NCBI GenBank assembly: GCA_031259795.1
Contig: JAIRLA010000140.1
Location: forward strand, 1-6,807
Direction: 5' to 3'
DNA: 6,807 nt
Source of the DNA: Azoarcus sp.
Lineage (GTDB): Bacteria; Pseudomonadota; Gammaproteobacteria; Burkholderiales; Rhodocyclaceae
In this document: positions 6,771 to 6,807 of the stretch, in pieces
How positions within the stretch are numbered: position 1 is the first letter of the stretch
Layout of the letters: every line of letters begins with the position of its first letter
The notes under the pieces: model-generated
Database searches by the model: none
What the model saw: only the letters and a program-made list of their open reading frames with translations
What the model was told of the DNA's origin: nothing
Program-made: the position numbers and the translations under genes

Positions 6771-6807
6771 CAGGATCGCCGCGAAAACCGCGATCCTGAT
6801 TCTTGTT
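6771..6807 (+). terminator. Likely intrinsic terminator after cobU
   Basis: CAGGATCGC (6771-6779) and GCGATCCTG (6790-6798) form a perfect 9-bp stem around a 10-nt loop that contains GAAAA. It is followed by the T-rich tail ATTCTTGTT, which reaches the window edge. It lies 25 nt after the cobU stop, so cobU is probably the last gene of its transcript. The imperfect T-tract limits certainty. Confidence 0.7.

Noticed and set aside
1..6807. CRISPR arrays, tRNA or rRNA genes, insertion sequences, toxin-antitoxin or phage-defence genes
   Set aside because: I saw no regularly spaced direct repeats, tRNA-like cloverleaf, transposase motifs or terminal repeats, and no defence-type proteins.

Overview
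The window is GC-rich (hand counts of sample coding lines reach about 75% GC) and packed with coding sequence. The protein sequences (FabI, CobU, two-permease peptide transporter) look like those of a betaproteobacterium, possibly from the Rhodocyclales. That assignment is inferred from sequence character only; no marker gene is present.

Layout. (1) Minus strand, 1-287: the C-terminal transpeptidase part of a penicillin-binding protein 2 (MrdA) runs off the left edge. It has no N-terminal part here and abuts the end of fabI in a different frame. (2) Minus strand, 281-1087: fabI, the NADH-dependent enoyl-ACP reductase, with a good -10 box at 1157-1162 and a perfect 17-bp palindrome over its -35 region. 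(3) 1088-1290: the divergent intergenic region. (4) Plus strand, 1291-5987: a tight three-gene operon for a family 5 peptide/nickel-type ABC importer, made of a lipoprotein substrate-binding protein with an extra C-terminal membrane helix, a DppB/OppB-type permease and an enlarged DppC/OppC-type permease. (5) 5988-6190: a segment with lower GC and no recognised gene, holding alternative inverted repeats. It sits where the transporter's ATPase gene would be expected. (6) Plus strand, 6191-6745: cobU, the cobinamide kinase/guanylyltransferase of cobalamin nucleotide-loop assembly, followed by a likely intrinsic terminator at 6771-6807.

The genes do not form one pathway: they cover cell-wall synthesis (broken), fatty-acid synthesis, peptide uptake and B12 assembly/salvage. 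Two places look like breakpoints. At about 285-310 mrdA lacks its front end. At about 5987 the importer operon stops without an ATPase and composition changes. Either these are genuine rearrangements, or they reflect assembly joins. No defence system, CRISPR array, transposase, tRNA or rRNA was seen, and I found no convincing case for a wholly new system.
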